Origin: Chitinophaga nivalis
GTDB taxonomy: Bacteria; Bacteroidota; Bacteroidia; Chitinophagales; Chitinophagaceae
Assembly: GCF_025989125.1 (NCBI RefSeq)
Contig: NZ_JAPDNR010000001.1
Span: forward strand, 2,028,301 to 2,092,300
Reading direction: 5' to 3'
Length of the DNA: 64,000 nucleotides
Shown here: positions 52,738 to 61,597 of the stretch, piece after piece
Position numbering within the stretch: the stretch's first letter is position 1
Layout: each line of letters opens with the position of its first letter
Notes under the pieces: generated by a model
The model's input: only the letters and a program-made list of their open reading frames with translations
Databases searched by the model: none
Told to the model about the DNA's origin: nothing
Made by a program: the position numbers and the translations under genes

Positions 52738-52769
52738 TTGATTTTACACCGTTGGGTGCCCTACATTTG
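52738..52769 (+). promoter_or_regulatory. Bacteroidota-type promoter for the serine hydrolase gene
   Basis: TTG at 52738-52740 and TACATTTG (TAnnTTTG) at 52762-52769, 21 nt apart, 26 nt before the ATG. A small palindrome CACC-GTTG-GGTG (52747-52758) lies between the two boxes and could be the HxlR operator. Confidence 0.65.
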
Positions 52770-52795
52770 CCAGACAAATTTAAACAACTTAAGTC

Positions 52796-54028
52796 ATGAA
52801 AACTATTGTCGCCACCGTTTTATGCAGCATGGTATTATCTGCTGCCGCTCAGGTGACCCCCGCTGCCAATCTGCAGCGTATAGATCAGTTTGTAACCCGT
52901 GAAATGGCAAAAGGAAATGTGACCGGCGCCACGGTACTGATTATTAAGGATGGTCAGCCTGTTTATAACAAAGCTTTTGGTTATGCAGATGTGCCCAGTA
53001 AGCGGCCTATGCAGCTTGATAATATATTCCGTATTGCTTCCTTTACCAAAGCGGTAACCAGCGTAGCGGCCCTGATATTGCTGGAAGATGGCCGGTTCCT
53101 GCTGGACGAGCCGGTATCCAAATACATCCCGGCTTTTAAAAACCCGAAGGTATTGGTAGATTTCCATGCGGCGGATAGCAGTTATACCACCCGGCCGGCT
53201 GCCCGGGAGATTACCATCCGCGACCTGATGTCACATACCTCCGGTATCGACTATGGCGCCATTTCCCAGGACCCGGCCATGCAGGCGATTTACGCCCGGG
53301 CCGGGGTAACAGTGGGTATCGGATCGCATAGTACCCTGGCAGCTGCGGTAAACAAGGTGGCAGCATTGCCATTGAAACATGATCCCGGCGTGGCCTGGAC
53401 TTACGGCCTCAATACCGATATCCTGGGGTATCTGATAGAAATCTGGAGTGGGATGTCGCTGGATGCTTTTTTCCGGACCCGCATTTTTGAGCCGCTGCAG
53501 ATGAAAGATACCTACTTCCGGATACCTGCTGCCAAAGCCGGCCGGCTGGTTACCTTGCAGCAACGGGGCGAACATGGACTGGAGCCGGTGACCGGAACTA
53601 TCTTTGAAGCTACACAACCCGGCTATCCATTTGATGATAACGTATATTTTTCCGGTGGCGGCGGTTTAAGCGGTACCGCTGCGGACTATGGCAGATTTCT
53701 GCAGATGCTGCTCAATAAAGGTGTGTACAAGGGGAGTCATATCATCAGTGAAACCGGTGTATCGTTGCTGCTGCGTAATCAGCTGACCGGTACTGCCAAT
53801 GCGGAGGCCTTCCAGTTTGGTTTAGGGGTAGGTGTCGTCAATAGCCGGAATAAATTTGTATATCCGATGAATGAAGGATCTTTTTACTGGATTGGTGCTT
53901 TTAATACCCATTACTGGGCCGATCCGAAGGAAAAACTGATTGGTATTATACTCACACAACAACATTATCCGGAGAACTTTTTCGGGCTGGGGCAATACCT
54001 GCAGCATTTGGTGTACGGGGCCTTATAG
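52796..54028 (+). CDS. Exported serine hydrolase, beta-lactamase (PF00144) family
   Basis: 410 residues with a signal peptide (TVLCSMVLSAAAQ). SxxK is SFTK in FRIASFTKAVTSVAAL; the YxN position is in TYGLNTDILGYLIEIWSG (YGLN, a variant); a glycine-rich third-motif region lies near the C-terminus. Most like the EstB/carboxypeptidase group. Its promoter overlaps the intergenic region with a divergent HxlR regulator. Substrate unknown; nothing suggests antibiotic resistance. Confidence 0.88.
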   Translation: MKTIVATVLCSMVLSAAAQVTPAANLQRIDQFVTREMAKGNVTGATVLIIKDGQPVYNKAFGYADVPSKRPMQLDNIFRIASFTKAVTSVAALILLEDGRFLLDEPVSKYIPAFKNPKVLVDFHAADSSYTTRPAAREITIRDLMSHTSGIDYGAISQDPAMQAIYARAGVTVGIGSHSTLAAAVNKVAALPLKHDPGVAWTYGLNTDILGYLIEIWSGMSLDAFFRTRIFEPLQMKDTYFRIPAAKAGRLVTLQQRGEHGLEPVTGTIFEATQPGYPFDDNVYFSGGGGLSGTAADYGRFLQMLLNKGVYKGSHIISETGVSLLLRNQLTGTANAEAFQFGLGVGVVNSRNKFVYPMNEGSFYWIGAFNTHYWADPKEKLIGIILTQQHYPENFFGLGQYLQHLVYGAL

Positions 54029-54058
54029 TCCGTTGCATACACGCTGGCAATAAATGAT

Positions 54059-54110
54059 CCGTTACCTGATACTATTCGATGAAAAGAATACTAGCAGGTA
54101 ACGGTTTTTT
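54059..54110 (+). terminator. Terminator after the serine hydrolase gene
   Basis: CCGTTACCTG / CAGGTAACGG outer stem, inner stem TATTC / GAATA, followed by T6. Confidence 0.85.
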
Positions 54111-54153
54111 AATGGCTGATCCTATTTATTTTACAACTATGGGGTTAAAGGTA

Positions 54154-54918
54154 TTAGTTGTGATGGCGTTGTTTTAATTGTTGTATGTCCGATTGGATAG
54201 CAGCAATTGATTTTTGTTGTTGTATAAGATAAAGGGTAAGCTCCTGTATTTTATGTAACAGGGCTTCATTCATTTTTCCCAGGTCTACCCCTTCTGTGGT
54301 CATCGTTTTCGCGGATGGAATACCTGGTAATTGATGATGGGTGTTGATGTACTGTTCAATGGATGATAAGGCCGGCAACTGATAGTGGCGATTGAATACG
54401 GGGGTGTTTTTAAAACCGGATTGAACTACAATGGAAGAGGCATTGATCAGGCCTGCTACGTTTAATTTGTAATTACCCGGGGTAGGGGCGCCGATGCCTA
54501 CCGTGCCGTTTTGTTTCAGGGTTAACAGGGTGTTGTAATGGATGTTGGCGCCGGTATTGCCGGCTGCAGACGAACTGTGAAAGGTAAAGTCGCCGTTGTT
54601 GGGATTGAACTGGATGGTACCGCCGTAGTTATTGACACTACCTGCGCCGTATTTCCAGTTATTGTCGTCGACGTAGGCATTGAAGCCTACATTGGGCCAG
54701 TTGCCCACGATGTAAAGGGGCCATAGTCCTCCGAATTGCGATTGCGTGGAGGTGGGGTTTTCCACTTTAATGCGGCCTCCTGATACATGTAGCTTAGCGG
54801 CCGGAGATAAGGTTCCAATGCCCACATCCCCGCTGGCGGGAAATGTATTGGATTGGCCATCACTACCGGTAGCCAGCAGCAACAATAAGGCAACAGGCAA
54901 AATGAATTGTCGGATCAT
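54154..54918 (-). CDS. Secreted tail-fibre-like surface protein
   Basis: 254 residues with signal peptide LLLLATGSDGQ. Repeated GxVGIGTxxPxxKLxVxG motifs (GDVGIGTLSPAAKLHVSGG; GTVGIGAPTPGNYKLNVAG) are typical of trimeric fibre and head proteins. The C-terminal stretch (YQLPALSSIEQYINTHHQLPGIPSA ... VDLGKMNEALLHKIQELTLYLIQQQKSI) is the Bacteroidota equivalent of the intramolecular-chaperone/peptidase S74-like tail and ends in a coiled coil. No phage genes lie nearby, so it is probably a cell-surface protein. Confidence 0.82.
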   Translation of the reverse strand: MIRQFILPVALLLLLATGSDGQSNTFPASGDVGIGTLSPAAKLHVSGGRIKVENPTSTQSQFGGLWPLYIVGNWPNVGFNAYVDDNNWKYGAGSVNNYGGTIQFNPNNGDFTFHSSSAAGNTGANIHYNTLLTLKQNGTVGIGAPTPGNYKLNVAGLINASSIVVQSGFKNTPVFNRHYQLPALSSIEQYINTHHQLPGIPSAKTMTTEGVDLGKMNEALLHKIQELTLYLIQQQKSIAAIQSDIQQLKQRHHN

Positions 54919-55137
54919 GCTGGGATGGTTTAGGGTCGTTCATAAAGGAGCTGTTGTAAAGCTTAGGCTTTTCTTCTTTGAATCAGGATAGTTGTATATC
55001 GGTTTTCTTTTTTATAGGCTATATTCGGGATAATTTTCTTGTTATAAAGTTAGGATACACCGGCGAAATATAATGGCAGCTATTGTCATCGGAGCATAAT
55101 AATTCTTCTGGCGAATATTAAAATAATAACAATAATA

Positions 55138-55704
55138 ATGACCCATCTCTTACGTGAGGAAATCGAAAAAACCATTCTGCTTACTGATGAAGAATTTGAT
55201 TTGGTGTTGGCCGCATTCAAAAAAAAGCAATTCAAAAAGCACCAGTTTATCGTACAAGAGCAGGAGCCGGTATTATACGAACATTTTATTTTGTCCGGTT
55301 TAGCAAAAGCGGCGCACCTGGATAAGGAAGGAAAAGAGCATATTACCCAATTTGCTTTTGAAGGTTCCTGGATAACAGATCCCCATGCTTATCACAGTAT
55401 CGTACCGGCCTCCCTGAATATTGATTGTCTGGAAGACACGGAAACACTGGCGCTTTCCCGGGAAGATCGGGCTTATTTGTATAAGCGGGTGCCCAAAATG
55501 GCCGTCTTTTTCAGCGAAAAAACAATCGCAGATTATATCACGTTGCAAAAAAGAACCCTTTGTCTGATCAGTACGAATGCCAAAGAACGCTATGAAAGCT
55601 TATTGTTAAGGCATCCAACCCTATTGCAGCGGGTTTCCAAAACGCATATTGCCTCTTACCTCGGGCTTAGCAGGGAAACCTTAAGCCGGTTGCTCACTAC
55701 CTGA
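55138..55704 (+). CDS. Crp/Fnr-family transcriptional regulator
   Basis: 188 residues. A cNMP-binding-like beta roll at ~20-115 (KKHQFIVQEQEPVLYEHFILSGLAKAAHL) and a short C-terminal HTH (KTHIASYLGLSRETLSRL) typical of the Bacteroidota Crp type. The Arg/Glu cAMP signature is not evident, so the ligand is unknown. An alpha/beta hydrolase gene follows 86 nt downstream on the same strand and may be a target. Confidence 0.9.
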   Translation: MTHLLREEIEKTILLTDEEFDLVLAAFKKKQFKKHQFIVQEQEPVLYEHFILSGLAKAAHLDKEGKEHITQFAFEGSWITDPHAYHSIVPASLNIDCLEDTETLALSREDRAYLYKRVPKMAVFFSEKTIADYITLQKRTLCLISTNAKERYESLLLRHPTLLQRVSKTHIASYLGLSRETLSRLLTT

Positions 55705-55790
55705 CGTGATATTTATCACGCGCTTTTAGTAATAAATGTCCTTCCTGTTCAAAAGTCTCCACCGGAACTTTGCGATTATATTCAAGCAAG

Positions 55791-56933
55791 ATGAATTTTA
55801 TTGTAAAAGCAAGATGGATGCTACTGGTAGCCTGTTTAGGTTATGACCAAAGTGGCAGCGCAGTAAACAAAGCAGCGATGGAACAGGAACAAGCAGGCAG
55901 GAGGTCCGTTGCCAGTCAAACGGCAGATACCTTATCCCTATTCCGGGTAAATAATTTCCGGTTGCAGCAGGGGACGGTATTACCACAGGTCACACTGGTA
56001 TATAAAACAATCGGTAAGCTATCTCCCCAAAAAGATAATGTGATTTTAATTCCTTCCTGGTTTGCCGGTACCCACCGGGATAGTGAACAATTTTTGACCG
56101 GTAGCAACCGCGCGCTGGATCCGGATAAGTATTTTATCATCTTTACCAATATGCTGGGAAATGGTGTTTCCAGTTCTCCCAGTAATACGCCCCCGCCGTT
56201 TCATGGGCCGGATTTTCCGGCAGTTACCCTGACTGATAATGTAACACTACAGGCTAAAATGCTGCAGGAAGTATGGGGGATTAATAAGATTAAGCTGCTG
56301 GTGGGTTGGTCAATGGGCGGCATGCAAAGCTATCAGTGGGCTGCTTTATATCCGGAGCAGGTAGCTGCTATGGTTGTTTTTTGTGCGGCTGCCAGAACCG
56401 GGCATTATAACCAGGTTTTTCTGCATGCCCTGGAAAGCGCGATAAGATTGGATCCTGTCTTTAACAACGGGCATTACCAGAAGACGCCTGTTGGCGGCCT
56501 GAAAACATTCAGTGCCATCTATGCCGGTTGGGGCTTTTCAGAACCGTTTTACCGGAAAGAATTATTCCGGCAGTTTAAGGCAACGACGGCCCTGCAGTTT
56601 ATCCAAACCTTTTGGGAGCCCAATTTTGCAAGCTATGATGCCAATGATGTGTTATCGATGATGGATACCTGGAAAAACGGAGACATTAGTGCCAATGAAA
56701 AATACCAGCATGATTTAAAACAGGCCTTGCAGGCCATCCGGGCTAAAACAATCATTGCACCTGATAGGTACGACCGGTATTTCCCGCCGGCAGATAGTGA
56801 AAATGAAGTGAAGTTCCTACGGGATGGTCGGTTAAAAATAATGGAATCAGAATGGGGACATATGACGATGTTTAACCGCGAAGATATACCGGCTTTTGAT
56901 GCACCTATCCGGCAGCTGCTGGAAGGGAAATAG
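55791..56933 (+). CDS. MetX-like alpha/beta hydrolase, exported
   Basis: 380 residues from the ATG at 55791; a TTG 21 nt earlier is also in frame. N-terminal hydrophobic stretch (ARWMLLVACLGY) suggests export. Homoserine-acetyltransferase-like (MetX) features: LSPQKDNVILIPSWFAGTH, FIIFTNMLGNGVSSSP, nucleophile elbow VGWSMGGMQSYQW (Ser ~175) and MESEWGHMTMF with the catalytic His. True MetX has GGSMGGMQ and is cytosolic; here the context and signal argue for a general hydrolase of that superfamily rather than methionine synthesis. Confidence 0.82.
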   Translation: MNFIVKARWMLLVACLGYDQSGSAVNKAAMEQEQAGRRSVASQTADTLSLFRVNNFRLQQGTVLPQVTLVYKTIGKLSPQKDNVILIPSWFAGTHRDSEQFLTGSNRALDPDKYFIIFTNMLGNGVSSSPSNTPPPFHGPDFPAVTLTDNVTLQAKMLQEVWGINKIKLLVGWSMGGMQSYQWAALYPEQVAAMVVFCAAARTGHYNQVFLHALESAIRLDPVFNNGHYQKTPVGGLKTFSAIYAGWGFSEPFYRKELFRQFKATTALQFIQTFWEPNFASYDANDVLSMMDTWKNGDISANEKYQHDLKQALQAIRAKTIIAPDRYDRYFPPADSENEVKFLRDGRLKIMESEWGHMTMFNREDIPAFDAPIRQLLEGK

Positions 56934-56936
56934 CCA

Positions 56937-57311
56937 CTATGGGTATTCCTGACGGGCTGTTGCCGGCCTGCCATGGAAGCAATAATAAAACAGACTCCCT
57001 GCAAAATAGGCTACTACATCCCAGATATCCCGGGTATATACCGGTGAGAGGCGAGGCATCAGCCATTCAAATACTACAGAGGTATATACAGCCATGAATA
57101 AGAGGTAGAAAAGCGGATAGGTATATTGTTGATTCCGTACAATAAACAGGCGGGTAAATGTAAGTGCAATATGTGCCATCGCCGGTACTGCGAGGAAGTC
57201 GGTCAGATGGCCGTTTAGCAGTGGTACCGGCTGATGCAGGTACCGGCAAAGGTGGATAATACCCCACAGCAGGCAGTAGCTGATGAATAAAGGATCGAAT
57301 AACCGTTTCAT
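56937..57311 (-). CDS. Small four-helix membrane protein
   Basis: 124 residues from the ATG at 57311. Hydrophobic segments LFISYCLLWGIIHLCRYL, FLAVPAMAHIALTFTRLF, PLFYLLFMAVYTSVVFEWL and WDVVAYFAGSLFYYCF. The HLTDFLAVP motif is like small Bacteroidota proteins sometimes labelled 'magnesium citrate secondary transporter', a weak name I would not rely on. Its start lies a few nt after the stop of the 64-residue membrane protein gene, so both form one minus-strand unit under the TetR-type operators. Confidence 0.6.
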   Translation of the reverse strand: MKRLFDPLFISYCLLWGIIHLCRYLHQPVPLLNGHLTDFLAVPAMAHIALTFTRLFIVRNQQYTYPLFYLLFMAVYTSVVFEWLMPRLSPVYTRDIWDVVAYFAGSLFYYCFHGRPATARQEYP

Positions 57312-57315
57312 ATGT

Positions 57316-57510
57316 TTACAATACAAACATGATAGCGCCTCCCAACAGTAACGTTACCATTAATGCCATTACTGCAAACAGACAGAAAGCGCTGTTTTTT
57401 AATATTCTGGCAGCAATACTATCTGTTGGTTTGATGGGGAAGGCGCTGTTTCTTAACCTTTGTATTAAAGGCTTCCCTTCTTCGTTCAGGTCTTTATCTT
57501 CGTTCTCCAT
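57316..57510 (-). CDS. Small single-helix membrane protein
   Basis: 64 residues: an acidic cytosolic start (MENEDKDLNEEGKPLIQRL), then one long hydrophobic helix (ILKNSAFCLFAVMALMVTLLLGGAIMFVL). It is transcribed divergently from the TetR gene and directly upstream of another membrane protein gene. A TACATTTG promoter box lies 18-25 nt before the start. Function unknown; probably controlled by the TetR regulator. Confidence 0.65.
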   Translation of the reverse strand: MENEDKDLNEEGKPLIQRLRNSAFPIKPTDSIAARILKNSAFCLFAVMALMVTLLLGGAIMFVL

Positions 57511-57520
57511 GATTGTTTTA

Positions 57521-57590
57521 TTTAGAACAAATGTACTAATTAATTCAGGGCAAATGTACTAATTTTTGTGTTTAGTACAAATGTTCTAAA
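57521..57590. promoter_or_regulatory. Repeated TetR-type operators overlapping divergent promoters
   Basis: Two near-palindromes TTTAGAACAAATGTACTAA (57521) and TTTAGTACAAATGTTCTAAA (57571), plus a half site CAAATGTACTAA (57551). Each palindrome carries an A/T asymmetry in one arm (TTTAG[AT]AC). CAAATGTA at 57528-57535 and 57551-57558 is TACATTTG on the minus strand, a TAnnTTTG promoter box for the membrane-protein genes, so binding would occlude the promoter. Confidence 0.7.
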
Positions 57591-57594
57591 TTTG
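57565..57594 (+). promoter_or_regulatory. Promoter of the TetR gene, possibly leaderless transcript
   Basis: TTTG at 57565-57568 and TAAATTTG at 57587-57594 (18-nt gap). The -7 box ends 4 nt before the ATG at 57599, so transcription would begin at or next to the start codon. Confidence 0.55.
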
Positions 57595-57598
57595 ATTC

Positions 57599-58243
57599 AT
57601 GGATACTAAAACGCTAATACTGAAAACAGCGCTGGAATTATATAACAGCCAGGGGGTGCATACCATTACCAGCCGGCATATTGCGGCTAAAATGGGCATT
57701 AGTCCGGGCAATCTGCATTATCACTTTAAACATACCGATGAGATTATTAGAACTTTATATACACAGTTGTCAGCAGACTTCGATGCCATTGTATCTGTAG
57801 CCGAATCGCCGGAGAATGTGCAACTGGAAACCATACATGCTTTTTTCATCCGTTCTTTTGAATTGGTGTATAAATACCGCTTTATCTTTTTACATTTTGT
57901 AGAAATCAGCCTTCGTATTCCGGATATCCGGAAAGACTATTATGCCCTTACTCAACGCCGGGAAAAACAATTTATCGCCATTTTCGAGGAGTTGAAATCC
58001 AGGGGTATATTCCGGAAAGACCTGACGGAAACATTACAACAGGCCCTGGTAACACAGATCTTTATTATGGGCGATTTCTGGCTGTCCAATAATGAACTGA
58101 CACTCCGGTTAAGAGGTAGTAAGGCCATTAAGCATTATAGCAACATCTGTTACATGATGTTTTATCCGTACCTGACACCGTCAGCCAGGTCGAGTTTACG
58201 GGATATGGAATGGGGCCAGGGAGGAAATCTAAAAAAATCCTGA
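57599..58243 (+). CDS. TetR-family transcriptional regulator
   Basis: 214 residues. N-terminal HTH at ~5-50 (ILKTALELYNSQGVHTITSRHIAAKMGISPGNLHYHFKHTDEIIRTLY), helical ligand-binding C-terminal domain with several aromatic residues (FELVYKYRFIFLHFVEISLRIPDIRKDYY). It is divergent from two small membrane-protein genes and shares with them a set of repeated operator-like palindromes, so autoregulation is very likely. An SDR gene follows 75 nt downstream and may be in the same regulon. Confidence 0.92.
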   Translation: MDTKTLILKTALELYNSQGVHTITSRHIAAKMGISPGNLHYHFKHTDEIIRTLYTQLSADFDAIVSVAESPENVQLETIHAFFIRSFELVYKYRFIFLHFVEISLRIPDIRKDYYALTQRREKQFIAIFEELKSRGIFRKDLTETLQQALVTQIFIMGDFWLSNNELTLRLRGSKAIKHYSNICYMMFYPYLTPSARSSLRDMEWGQGGNLKKS

Positions 58244-58318
58244 TTACACATTCCCGCAAGTTTCGGGTTTTTATAGCATACAATTAGTACAAACTTTGCC
58301 GCTCACATTTAATGTAAG

Positions 58319-59074
58319 ATGATGCAACAGTTTAAGAACAAAGTATGCCTGATTACCGGTGGTACAAACGGAATGGGCTTCGCCACCGCACAGGAATTTA
58401 TTGCAGCGGGCGCCAAAGTGATCATCACCGGCAGAAGCCAGGAGACGGTAGATAAAGCGCTGGCAGCATTAGGTGAGGCTGCTACCGGTATGGTATCAAA
58501 TGCCGGGAAAATGGCCGACATTTTTTCCCTGCAGGAACAGGTGAGAAAACAGGCAGGGCATATTGATGTTTTGTTTGTAAATGCCGGCTATGGCAAATTT
58601 GCGCCCATAGAAATGGTAGATGAAGCACATTTTGATGAGCTGTTTGATATGCATGTAAAAGGCGCTTTCTTTACCGTGCAGCAATTGTTGCCACTTATCA
58701 ATAAAGGAGGGGCCATTATTTTCAATACCTCTTTTGTGACTGCCTTCGGTATGCCTAATTTTTCTGTATATACGGCCGCAAAGTCAGCTGTTCAATCTTT
58801 TATCAAAACCTTCTCTACAGAATGCACCGCCAGAAACATCCGGGTAAATGGTATCAGTCCGGGACATATCAAAACCAACATCTTCAATAACACAGGTTTA
58901 ACACCGGCAGATATTGAAGGGGTGATTGAAAGTATCCTGCCTGCTTTGCCATTCAAACGTTTTGGAGAACCGGTGGAAATTGCGAAAGCCGTACTTTTCC
59001 TCGCATCTGATGATGCAGCCTATATTCACGGCACAGAACTGCTGATCGATGGCGGCCTGTCCAATGTGAAATAA
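58319..59074 (+). CDS. Classical short-chain dehydrogenase/reductase
   Basis: 251 residues with all classical SDR features: TGGTNGMGFATA (TGxxxGxG), NAGYGKFAP (NAG), Ser in FNTSFVTAFG, and YTAAKSAVQSF (YxxxK). The C-terminal HGTELLIDGGLSNV is typical of FabG-like enzymes. Coenzyme preference is probably NADP(H) from ITGRSQETV after the second strand. Substrate unknown. It ends at a strong terminator. Confidence 0.92.
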   Translation: MMQQFKNKVCLITGGTNGMGFATAQEFIAAGAKVIITGRSQETVDKALAALGEAATGMVSNAGKMADIFSLQEQVRKQAGHIDVLFVNAGYGKFAPIEMVDEAHFDELFDMHVKGAFFTVQQLLPLINKGGAIIFNTSFVTAFGMPNFSVYTAAKSAVQSFIKTFSTECTARNIRVNGISPGHIKTNIFNNTGLTPADIEGVIESILPALPFKRFGEPVEIAKAVLFLASDDAAYIHGTELLIDGGLSNVK

Positions 59075-59112
59075 GCGATGCCGGGAGCTGGTACATGCTG
59101 GTGCCGGCCGGA

Positions 59113-59155
59113 TTCACCCGGTATACCTACGGAGCAGTACACCGGGTGAATTTTT
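59113..59155 (+). terminator. Terminator after the SDR gene
   Basis: 10-bp perfect stem TTCACCCGGT / ACCGGGTGAA with an 18-nt loop, followed by T5. Confidence 0.85.
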
Positions 59156-59169
59156 GTATAGCATCCGTA

Positions 59170-60675
59170 TTATCCGGAGATGTTAAACCAGGTTTTGATC
59201 CTGTTCTGTTCTGCGGCTACAGGACCTTTGAAGATATATTCGTTATGTGCGGTATCATAGATATAATCTTTTTTCCACTCCTGAAAGCTGGCAGCAGTAC
59301 AGGTAATGGCATCCATGATGTAATGGAGGTCTGCATCGGTCATGGTAGGATGAACAGATAGTCTGACCCAACCTGGTTTACAATGCAGATTACCTGCCAG
59401 GATCTGATCTCTGATGGCATGGGAGGTGGATTGATCTACCTGCAGTAACCAATGTCCGTAAGTACCTGCACAGGAGCAGCCGCCTCTTGTCTGAATACCA
59501 AATCGGTCATTCAGTATTTTTACAATGAGATTGTGATGTGCACCATGTACAATAAAGGAAATAATCCCCAACCGTTTTTTGATATGTCCCGCCAGTACTG
59601 TGATGTTGTGGATGAGAGCAAATCTGTCGAACAGCAACTGCAACATTTCTTCTTCCCGTCGGGCGATGTTTTCAACACCCATCGCTTCTTTTAGCCGGAT
59701 ACACATCGCTGCTTTTATGCCCTGTAAAAAAGGCGGGGTACCACCATCTTCTCTCTCCGTGATATTTTCTGCATAGTCATGCTCCTGCCAGGGATTGGTA
59801 TACACCACTGTTCCGCCTCCCGGTTGATCAGGGATACTGTTGGTATACATTTTCTGATGAAAAATCAGCACGCCCGGTGTACCGGGGCCTCCCAGAAATT
59901 TATGGGGTGAAAAGTAAATAGCGTCCAGGTGTGCATTCCCGGTGGCAGGATGCATATTAATCTGTACATAAGGGGCAGAACAGGCGAAATCCACAAAACA
60001 TAAGCCGTTATAGGCATGAATCATTCGGGCTATTTCATGATAGGGTGTCTGAATACCCGTTACATTGGAGCAGGCGGTAACGGCTGCTATCTTATTTTTC
60101 CGGTGCCGGTATTGTTCCAGCAGGCTGTGGAAGTGTACCAGATCCACCTGCCCGTTTTCATCACAGGCTATGATTTCTACCTGCGCGATCGTCTCCAGCC
60201 AGGAGATCTGGTTGCTGTGGTGTTCCATATGCGTGATAAATACAACCGGCCGTAGTATTGCTGCTATAGGGAAGTCCGGTTGCACAGTATAGTCCATGAT
60301 CCGTTCCGGTATCCGCAGCCCCAGGATGCGTTGCAGCTTATTGACAGCGCTGGTCATACCACTACCACAAAATATCAATACATCGTCACTGCTGGCATGT
60401 ACATGTTGTTTGATGATGTTTTTAGCTTCCTGGTATGCCTGCGACATACAGGAGCCGGTAATACTGGCAGTGGTATGGGTATTGGCAACAAATGGGAGGA
60501 TCTCCTGTTGCAGGCTGGTTTCGATGGGTCCATATCCTCTGCCACTGGCGGTCCAGTCGGTGTAATAAATCCTTTTTATGCCATAGGGAGAGGTAAAAGT
60601 TTGCTCGCGGCCTATGATCTGATTGCGGAACGGCGAAAAGAAATCTTCCGGGGTATTGGTGTTTGTCAGGAACAT
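59170..60675 (-). CDS. Class V PLP-dependent aminotransferase / cysteine-desulfurase-like enzyme
   Basis: 501 residues, longer than the usual ~400 of the family. Features: TDWTASGRGYGPIE at the N-terminus, ASITGSCMSQAYQEAKNII, TACSNVTGIQTPYHEIA, the Asp contact in CFVDFACSAPYVQINMHP, and the PLP lysine in FSPHKFLGGPGTPGVLIF (~253). Near the C-terminus is GIQTRGGCSCAGTYGHWLL, where a desulfurase's catalytic Cys would be. It looks more like the subgroup near molybdenum-cofactor sulfurase or isopenicillin-epimerase-like proteins than IscS. It is co-transcribed after the DUF4395 gene (26-nt gap). Substrate unknown. Confidence 0.85.
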   Translation of the reverse strand: MFLTNTNTPEDFFSPFRNQIIGREQTFTSPYGIKRIYYTDWTASGRGYGPIETSLQQEILPFVANTHTTASITGSCMSQAYQEAKNIIKQHVHASSDDVLIFCGSGMTSAVNKLQRILGLRIPERIMDYTVQPDFPIAAILRPVVFITHMEHHSNQISWLETIAQVEIIACDENGQVDLVHFHSLLEQYRHRKNKIAAVTACSNVTGIQTPYHEIARMIHAYNGLCFVDFACSAPYVQINMHPATGNAHLDAIYFSPHKFLGGPGTPGVLIFHQKMYTNSIPDQPGGGTVVYTNPWQEHDYAENITEREDGGTPPFLQGIKAAMCIRLKEAMGVENIARREEEMLQLLFDRFALIHNITVLAGHIKKRLGIISFIVHGAHHNLIVKILNDRFGIQTRGGCSCAGTYGHWLLQVDQSTSHAIRDQILAGNLHCKPGWVRLSVHPTMTDADLHYIMDAITCTAASFQEWKKDYIYDTAHNEYIFKGPVAAEQNRIKTWFNISG

Positions 60676-60701
60676 AACAATGTCTTTAAGCTTATAGAAT
60701 A

Positions 60702-61364
60702 TTACCGGGATTGACTGGTGTCGCTTTTGCCAAACAATGCATGCGGGTATTTGTGATATACGTCCTTAAACAATAATCCTGTAAGTATCATGAATACGGT
60801 AAATACAATAATGATGAGCAACTGAACCGCTGCTATTTTCTGAATCTCCTGTCTGCTGCTGGTATCACAGACTTCCCCACTACAGTACTGCACTTTTCTT
60901 TTATAAAACAGGGGGTAAAATTTACAGCCTAAACAAATGCCGAAGGAGGATTCAAAAAAGAGAAATACCAGGCAAATAAGGCAGATAATGCCTGTTATAG
61001 GGCTATAACTATTCACTACTACGAGTAAGATGAACATGGTGGCAGACAGTACCAGGCCAATCGTCCAGGCGAACTTTTTCTGCGCAGCGCCCACATATTC
61101 AGGGGTTTGATTCCTGACAATCAAGCGGCCTATGATCAGGGAGGGAGAAAACCTGGGCGAAATAAATACCCGGATCAGGAAATCAGCCAGGAAAGCAGTA
61201 ATGAAATACTTAATCAGCAGGAAATTGGATTCAAAAAGAATGAGCATGAGAGAGAGTAGGGCTAATACAAACAAGATGCCTGCTGCTGCACGTATTTCTC
61301 TTTCATTCAGTACAGGAATATCATATCCTGGTACGGTTTCTCCAAATGTGATGGTGTTCTTCAT
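60702..61364 (-). CDS. DUF4395 multi-pass membrane protein
   Basis: 220 residues. Starts with the family region VNEREIRAAAG-like (PVLNEREIRAAAGILFVLALLSLMLILFES). Several membrane helices follow, and a Cys-rich loop FGICLGCKFYPLFYKRKVQYCSGEVC. DUF4395 proteins are often linked to sulfur or thiol chemistry (thiosulfate/rhodanese neighbours). Here the operon partner is a class V PLP enzyme with a CSC motif, which makes a sulfur-related role plausible; this is inference. Confidence 0.82.
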   Translation of the reverse strand: MKNTITFGETVPGYDIPVLNEREIRAAAGILFVLALLSLMLILFESNFLLIKYFITAFLADFLIRVFISPRFSPSLIIGRLIVRNQTPEYVGAAQKKFAWTIGLVLSATMFILLVVVNSYSPITGIICLICLVFLFFESSFGICLGCKFYPLFYKRKVQYCSGEVCDTSSRQEIQKIAAVQLLIIIVFTVFMILTGLLFKDVYHKYPHALFGKSDTSQSR

Positions 61365-61597
61365 TTTTGGTTGTTTTATATTGTATTGCCTGCAACCTAT
61401 TCAATTAAACAAAATATAAGGAGGCAATGTCAACAAACGACCGCTTATAGTATACCAACAACGGAGTACTGTCAATGGTTGTAATCTGCCGATAGCAAGG
61501 CCGGCATTAAATGTTTTATTTTAGTCTTTTAGCATTATTTTTATCCGGCATTCGTTGCCGCCAAAGCCAGCCGGACAATTACGATACACAAACCAAC

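Noticed and set aside
54154..54918. Tail-fibre-like protein as evidence of a prophage
   Set aside because: No capsid, portal, terminase, lysis or integrase gene lies nearby; Bacteroidota encode many such fibre-like surface proteins.
55791..56933. Homoserine O-acetyltransferase (metX)
   Set aside because: The protein has a hydrophobic export-like N-terminus and GWSMGG in place of GGSMGG, and there is no methionine gene nearby; a MetX-like hydrolase is the safer call.
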